Origin: Thermoplasmata archaeon | Lineage (GTDB): Archaea; Thermoplasmatota; Thermoplasmata; Thermoplasmatales; Thermoplasmataceae | Direction: 5' to 3' | Assembly (NCBI GenBank): GCA_021793945.1 | Contig: JAJYRT010000067.1 | Span: forward strand, 1 to 9,474 | Length of the DNA: 9,474 nt | Shown here: positions 5,959 through 9,474 of the stretch, piece by piece | How positions within the stretch are numbered: position 1 is the first letter of the stretch | How the letters are laid out: every line of letters begins with the position of its first letter | The notes under the pieces: model-generated | The model's database searches: none | Seen by the model: only the letters and a program-made list of their open reading frames with translations | What the model was told of the DNA's origin: nothing | Translations under genes and position numbers: made by a program

Positions 5959-7212
5959 ATGAAGGGAAAAACCTTGGCCGAGAAAATATTCTCGAGAACG
6001 TCCGGAATTGAATCCAGAGCCGGTGATTATGTGTTTGCAACACCTGATCTTATCTATATGCATGATGTGCTCGGACCTCTGGCAATTGATTCACTGGTTA
6101 AGATGGGAGTAACAAGACCGAATTACAGCGGAAAAATAATATTCGTTTTTGATCACATATTTCCTCCAAAAGACGCCGCCAGCGCTAACAATATTTTAAC
6201 AATGAAAAAATTCGCAGCCAATCTCGATATAGAAGTCATAAGGGAGGGTGAGGGTATAGAGCACACCCTTTTGGTTGAGAACGGCAGTATAACCCCAGGA
6301 ATGCTTGTGATTGGTACTGACTCCCATACAGTTACTGCTGGTGGAGTGGGTGCAATGGGCATAGGCATGGGATCCACAGACATAGCTGCTACCATGGCAC
6401 TTGGGGAAAACTGGTTCAGGGTCCCGGAGACCATACGAACCACACTCCGGGGAAAACTGGGCAGTTTTGTTTCTGGCAAGGATGTGGTTCTAGAACTCCT
6501 CAAAATTCTTGGTCCCGACGGAGCAAACTATAGAAGCATAGAAATCAGTGGACCGGCAATGCCAGCCATAGGAGTTGACCAGAGACTTGCAATTTCCAAT
6601 ATGACTGTTGAAGCTGGAGCAAAATGTGGCATCATAGTTGCTGATAAAGTTATAAGCAGTTATTACAATCAGATGGATATTCGTCCGAACATAGAAACTC
6701 CGGACCATGACGCACATTACGAGAGGGAAATTGACATTGATCTTTCTACCCTGACACCTAAAATATCTGCCCCTTACTCCCCTGCAAACGTGCACGACGT
6801 GGGAGAATTTTTAGGCACCAGGATAGACCTTGCTTATCTGGGTAACTGCGCAAATGGAACCATAAGTGACCTGAGAGAAGCCGCACAGATCCTGAAAGGT
6901 AGGAGCGTAGCTAAACATACCAAACTCATAATAGTCCCGGCTTCCCGTAAAATATTCAAGATGGCCCTGGATGAAGGCCTTGTTAAAATATTCTCGGATT
7001 CCGGTGCTATTATCGCACCGTCAACATGCGGAGCTTGCGCTGGGCTCCACATGGGAGTACTTGGTAAGGGAGAAACCGCAATAACAAACACAAACCGCAA
7101 CTTCCGCGGAAGGATGGGTGACCCGGAAAGCCGGGTGTTTCTTGCAAATTCATTTGTAGTGGCTTCATCTGCGATAGAAGGTCAGATAACTAATCCGGAG
7201 GAATCAATGTGA
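5959..7212 (+). CDS. Aconitase-superfamily hydro-lyase, large subunit (LeuC/HacA type)
   Basis: A 417-residue subunit of the archaeal two-subunit isopropylmalate isomerase/homoaconitase type. Visible motifs are the N-terminal KTLAEKIFSRTSG, the FDHIFPP segment at 64-70, GTDSHTVTAGGVGAMGIGMG at 119-138, and three cysteines that should hold the [4Fe-4S] cluster: Cys297 in YLGNCANGTISDLREAA, and Cys357 and Cys360 in PSTCGACAG. The C-terminal NTNRNFRGRMG and VFLANSFVVASSAIEG are also standard. The cluster motif NCANG differs from the usual SCTNS/GCTNG, a small departure. The family adds or removes water across a carboxylated double bond. Sitting behind tcuAB, it most likely hydrates the unsaturated acid made by TcuA: cis-aconitate to citrate or isocitrate, or a mesaconate/citraconate-type acid to citramalate. 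Leucine synthesis is the alternative but fits the neighbours poorly, as no leuB is present. It is followed by, and overlaps by 4 nt, its small subunit. Confidence 0.88.
   Translation: MKGKTLAEKIFSRTSGIESRAGDYVFATPDLIYMHDVLGPLAIDSLVKMGVTRPNYSGKIIFVFDHIFPPKDAASANNILTMKKFAANLDIEVIREGEGIEHTLLVENGSITPGMLVIGTDSHTVTAGGVGAMGIGMGSTDIAATMALGENWFRVPETIRTTLRGKLGSFVSGKDVVLELLKILGPDGANYRSIEISGPAMPAIGVDQRLAISNMTVEAGAKCGIIVADKVISSYYNQMDIRPNIETPDHDAHYEREIDIDLSTLTPKISAPYSPANVHDVGEFLGTRIDLAYLGNCANGTISDLREAAQILKGRSVAKHTKLIIVPASRKIFKMALDEGLVKIFSDSGAIIAPSTCGACAGLHMGVLGKGETAITNTNRNFRGRMGDPESRVFLANSFVVASSAIEGQITNPEESM
7197..7201 (+). promoter_or_regulatory. Shine-Dalgarno site of the hydro-lyase small-subunit gene
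   Basis: GGAGG ends 7 nt before the GTG start at 7209. That GTG overlaps the large-subunit stop codon in GTGA, so translation of the two subunits is coupled. The site decides for GTG as the start. Confidence 0.65.
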
Positions 7213-7709
7213 CTGGAAGGGTTTTTATTTTCGGGGACAACATAGATACTGACGTAATTGCTCCTGGCGGATTCCTTCATCTGGGACTGGATGTTTTGAA
7301 AATGCATTCAATGGAGGCGGTAGATAAGAATTTCCATACCGAAGTCGGCAATGGAGACATACTTGTCACCGGACGCAATTTTGGTGGAGGCTCATCCAGA
7401 GAGCAAGCTCCCTTGGTGCTGAAAGAACTTGGCATAGAACTAGTACTAGCTGTGTCCTTCGCCAGGATATTCTTCAGGAACGCAATCAACGTAGGATTAA
7501 TGATAAGTACTATCAGTGAGGATGAATACCGCTATTTTCAAAATGAAAAGACGGCCAGATATGATCCAGCGAGAGGGTTGGTAAATCTTGACATTAGCAA
7601 TAGAGTCATTAAAATTAAACAGCCTGAAGAACCTTTGTCTGGCATAATATCCGCTGGCGGACTTGTGAACTATGTGAAGATAAGACTGAGAAATCAAAAT
7701 GACAAGTAA
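7209..7709 (+). CDS. Aconitase-superfamily hydro-lyase, small subunit (LeuD/HacB type)
   Basis: A 166-residue swivel-domain subunit, the partner of the gene just upstream, with which it overlaps by 4 nt (GTGA). Motifs are VFIFGDNIDTDVIAPG at residues 5-20, NFGGGSSREQAP at 57-68 and the following AVSFARIFFRNAINVGL. In archaeal enzymes the loop after DTDxIxP decides the substrate; as I recall it reads YLV in isopropylmalate isomerases and YLR in homoaconitases. Here the same place reads GGFLHLG, so neither normal substrate is indicated. I infer that the complex acts on the product of TcuA. The start is GTG, with a GGAGG site 7 nt before it. It is the last gene of the plus-strand block, and a hairpin at 7771-7792 separates it from the convergent transporter gene. 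Confidence 0.88.
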   Translation: MTGRVFIFGDNIDTDVIAPGGFLHLGLDVLKMHSMEAVDKNFHTEVGNGDILVTGRNFGGGSSREQAPLVLKELGIELVLAVSFARIFFRNAINVGLMISTISEDEYRYFQNEKTARYDPARGLVNLDISNRVIKIKQPEEPLSGIISAGGLVNYVKIRLRNQNDK

Positions 7710-7770
7710 AATAAATCACAGGATACCGTAATATACAGTTTCTTGTGACCTTAATTTCAAGAAAAAAATT

Positions 7771-7792
7771 TGAATGGATTCCACACCATTCA
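7771..7792. terminator. Candidate bidirectional terminator hairpin
   Basis: TGAATGG (7771-7777) and CCATTCA (7786-7792) form a perfect 7-bp stem with an 8-nt loop. The stem is flanked by an A-run (7762-7768) on the left and AATTTT on the right, so it would look like a stem plus U-tract from either strand. It lies between two convergent genes, where termination in both directions is needed. Archaeal termination relies mostly on the T-run, so the hairpin itself may be incidental. Confidence 0.4.
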
Positions 7793-7827
7793 TTAATTTT
7801 ACAAAAAAAAGTGTTTATGAAATCACT

Positions 7828-9219
7828 CTAGACAGCGATTTCTTCGACAAACCTCTGAGTGGATTTTGGACCCATAAGAACAAGAACGACTATAACAATG
7901 GCTACAAGCACCCATACGAAAGCAAATATCCCTGGCGCATTTTTAGGTCCTATGAATGTCGCAATGAACAAAACCAGAATTGTTGTGGAAATTCTGCTGA
8001 TTGAATATACAAATCCTGCCGCAGTTGTCCTTACTCTGGTAGGGAAAATCTCAGCATTATACTGGTGAAGGAAGTTTGAGAAGTTCCACAGCATGAATGC
8101 TGTTATGAAGCCAAATATTATAGCCTCGTCCAAGCCGTGTATCACTGCGAAAAATGTACCAAATACACCACCAAGAAGTGCGAATAGTATGATACCCCAT
8201 TTTCTCTCGATCTTATCGATGATGAATATGTTGAAGATACTTCCAACGAGGAAGCCTGAGAATATCACTGCTGCCGCTCCCAGTGGGTCGCTTGCCGGAT
8301 ATGAAACGCTAACGAGACCAGGAGCAAACGTCACAAAACCATAGAATATTCCTGACTGGAAGAACATGAATATGCCCATCATGATCGTTGTATTTCTTAC
8401 ATCCGGGGCGAAAATGTCCTTATAATTAGAGATTTTAACCGGAGCCTCGATTTTATCTGTAACCGGGGGAAGCTCTTTCAGGCCGGTTTCCCTCTTCACT
8501 TCAGCTTCGATATCGTCCATCATTTTCTTGGCCTGGTCCATCTTTCCATGAGTGGCCAGCCATCTGGGCGATTCCTTCAGCCTGAACCTTATGAGCCACA
8601 CCAGGATACCGGCGATGCCCATGAACCACAGCGGTATTCTGAATGAATAGTAACCTACTTCGTGACCAACCAAGCCTCCAAGCGGCCCAATGCCCTTTGT
8701 GATGGATGTTATATACACTATCAGGGGTGCTGCTGTAACCGCTATTGTATAGATCAGGGCAAGCCAGGCCCCTCTTTTCTTCCGTACAAACATCTCTGTA
8801 CCGTAACTATCGACAAGAGGGAATTCTCCGCCGACTCCTATACCTCCTATCAGGACAAATGTACTGATAAGCTGCCAGGAATTCATGAAACCTGCAATTA
8901 TCATGCCAATTCCAAACACCAGCTGGTTTGTTAAGAAAACAGCTCTTCGTCCACGTGTGTCTGCAATTCTTCCAAACAGGATCGAGCCTATAAATTCCCC
9001 TGCAAAGAAAAAGGCAGGTACTGCATAGGCGGATAGATCTCCCGTCAGCCCATAAAATGCAGCCACCAGCGTAAGGATTGCTCCGTTTCCCAAAAGCATC
9101 AGGCTTTCCGCCCACTCTCCGCTCGCAAGCATCAGAGCGAATTTTGTGTGAAAAGCACTGTACGGTAATCTTTCCAGTCTTCCTGCTATATTTTCTTCGT
9201 CACTACTGTTTACAGCCAT
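7828..9219 (-). CDS. MFS transporter, probable polycarboxylate uptake (TcuC role)
   Basis: A 463-residue major facilitator with about 12 hydrophobic segments and a long polar central loop at about residues 205-260 (RFRLKESPRWLATHGK and on). The cytosolic loop between helices 2 and 3 carries the family signature GRIADTRGRR at 83-92. The N-terminal RLERLPYSAFHTKF and the GGIGVGGEFPL segment near 124-134 resemble the sugar porter/aromatic-acid and metabolite:H+ symporter branches. The substrate cannot be read from the sequence. Because the gene shares its upstream palindrome with the lyase operon and sits convergent to the tcuAB operon, I infer that it imports the acid used by these enzymes, filling the role of TcuC in enteric tricarballylate use. 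The ATG at 9219 has a TATA box about 27 nt upstream and no SD site, so a leaderless mRNA is likely. Confidence 0.88.
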   Translation of the reverse strand: MAVNSSDEENIAGRLERLPYSAFHTKFALMLASGEWAESLMLLGNGAILTLVAAFYGLTGDLSAYAVPAFFFAGEFIGSILFGRIADTRGRRAVFLTNQLVFGIGMIIAGFMNSWQLISTFVLIGGIGVGGEFPLVDSYGTEMFVRKKRGAWLALIYTIAVTAAPLIVYITSITKGIGPLGGLVGHEVGYYSFRIPLWFMGIAGILVWLIRFRLKESPRWLATHGKMDQAKKMMDDIEAEVKRETGLKELPPVTDKIEAPVKISNYKDIFAPDVRNTTIMMGIFMFFQSGIFYGFVTFAPGLVSVSYPASDPLGAAAVIFSGFLVGSIFNIFIIDKIERKWGIILFALLGGVFGTFFAVIHGLDEAIIFGFITAFMLWNFSNFLHQYNAEIFPTRVRTTAAGFVYSISRISTTILVLFIATFIGPKNAPGIFAFVWVLVAIVIVVLVLMGPKSTQRFVEEIAV

Positions 9220-9242
9220 TGGAGGTTTTAACAGCTTGACAC

Positions 9243-9250
9243 TATATTAA
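9243..9250 (-). promoter_or_regulatory. TATA box of the MFS transporter gene
   Basis: The minus strand reads TTAATATA, centred about 27 nt before ATG 9219, the classic distance for a leaderless archaeal transcript. The palindrome at 9259-9270 lies 8 nt further upstream, beyond the expected BRE. Confidence 0.6.
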
Positions 9251-9258
9251 CGTTGTAT

Positions 9259-9270
9259 CTAACTGGTTAG
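9259..9270. promoter_or_regulatory. Palindromic operator CTAAC-TG-GTTAG upstream of the transporter
   Basis: Second copy of the inverted repeat found at 3305-3316. The two share ATCTAAC-NN-GTTAG, 12 of 14 positions, differing only in the spacer. It lies about 40-51 nt before the leaderless start of the transporter, just upstream of TATA/BRE, close to the relative place of the first copy. Together they suggest one activator controlling both units. Confidence 0.6.
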
Positions 9271-9381
9271 TACCTGAATGAATTGCAGGCTCCGTGGCGG
9301 TGGCAAGGTTTATCAGGAATTCAATTTGCGCAATTTGAGCTTTGTTCTGTGGCATGATCCATGAACCAATACTTCCCTGCC

Positions 9382-9474
9382 CTAAGTAATCGTTTTCCTG
9401 CCACTGAATTTAGCAAGACATAGTGCAAGCAGTGCGGTCCTTGGAGGGATCGAGGAAATATCCACATACTCCGA
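9382..9474 (-). other. Open frame running off the right edge, possible 3' end of a gene
   Basis: The minus strand is open from the window edge to a TAG at 9382-9384, giving 30 residues (SEYVDISSIPPRTALLALCL and on). It may be the end of a gene outside the window. I do not recognise it, and 30 codons without a stop can be chance. Between it and the transporter promoter I see no gene, only a short palindrome TTGCGCAA at 9326-9333. Confidence 0.15.

Noticed and set aside
5937..6008. Short upstream frame starting at ATG 5937, before the large hydro-lyase subunit
   Set aside because: It is out of frame with the gene, about 23 codons long, and has no recognisable product; it probably only reflects the G-rich leader.
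1084..7709. Ordinary leucine or lysine (AksA/LeuA plus LeuCD) biosynthesis cluster
   Set aside because: There is no leuB or homoisocitrate dehydrogenase gene, the synthase-like enzyme lacks the regulatory domain and overlaps a CoA-transferase, and the hydro-lyase follows tcuAB. The setting is catabolic.
7716..7748. Inverted repeat TCACA...TGTGA after the small hydro-lyase subunit
   Set aside because: The arms are 5 bp with a loop of over 20 nt, easily chance; the 7-bp stem at 7771-7792 is a better terminator candidate.
9321..9338. Direct repeat CAATTTG twice and palindrome TTGCGCAA in the right-edge gap
   Set aside because: Short, present once, and not placed near a promoter or gene start within the window.
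1..9474. tRNA, rRNA, CRISPR arrays, insertion sequences
   Set aside because: I looked for repeat arrays, tRNA-like arms and transposase motifs and saw none that I could support.

Overview
The window looks like chromosomal DNA of a thermoacidophilic archaeon of the Thermoplasmata (Thermoplasma/Ferroplasma/Cuniculiplasma-like). Three things point there: a Bat-type (HTH_10) regulator, TATA boxes about 27 nt upstream of start codons (leaderless transcripts), and a decayed zinc-ribbon gene end of the kind seen on archaeal integrases. The lineage is inferred from style, not from a marker gene.

Layout: positions 29-202 (minus) hold the decayed zinc-ribbon tail, followed by about 200 nt without a gene. 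A minus-strand block then runs from right to left: a DRE-TIM metallolyase of the homocitrate/isopropylmalate synthase type (start about 3268), a class III CoA-transferase overlapping it, and a Bat-type regulator. From a short divergent promoter region a plus-strand block runs the other way: tcuA (FAD-dependent tricarballylate dehydrogenase), tcuB (its iron-sulfur/membrane electron-transfer partner), and the large and small subunits of an aconitase/isopropylmalate-isomerase-type hydro-lyase. Convergent to that block is an MFS transporter (7828-9219, minus). The right edge (9220-9474) carries the transporter promoter and little else.

Read together, the genes describe a complete route for a succinate-type polycarboxylic acid: import (MFS), oxidation to the alkene (TcuA/TcuB), hydration to a hydroxy acid (LeuC/LeuD-like), CoA activation (CoA-transferase) and retro-Claisen cleavage to acetyl-CoA plus a 2-oxoacid (DRE-TIM enzyme). 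If the substrate is tricarballylate, as TcuA suggests, the steps are cis-aconitate, citrate, citryl-CoA, then acetyl-CoA plus oxaloacetate. Methylsuccinate via citramalyl-CoA to acetyl-CoA plus pyruvate would use the same chemistry. This combination is not a pathway I know as described.

A palindrome CTAAC-NN-GTTAG occurs twice, each time just upstream of a TATA box: before the lyase gene (3305-3316) and before the transporter (9259-9270). It ties the separated transcription units into one regulon. Its place and sequence resemble the upstream activating sequence of haloarchaeal Bat-controlled promoters, which fits the Bat-type regulator in the cluster.
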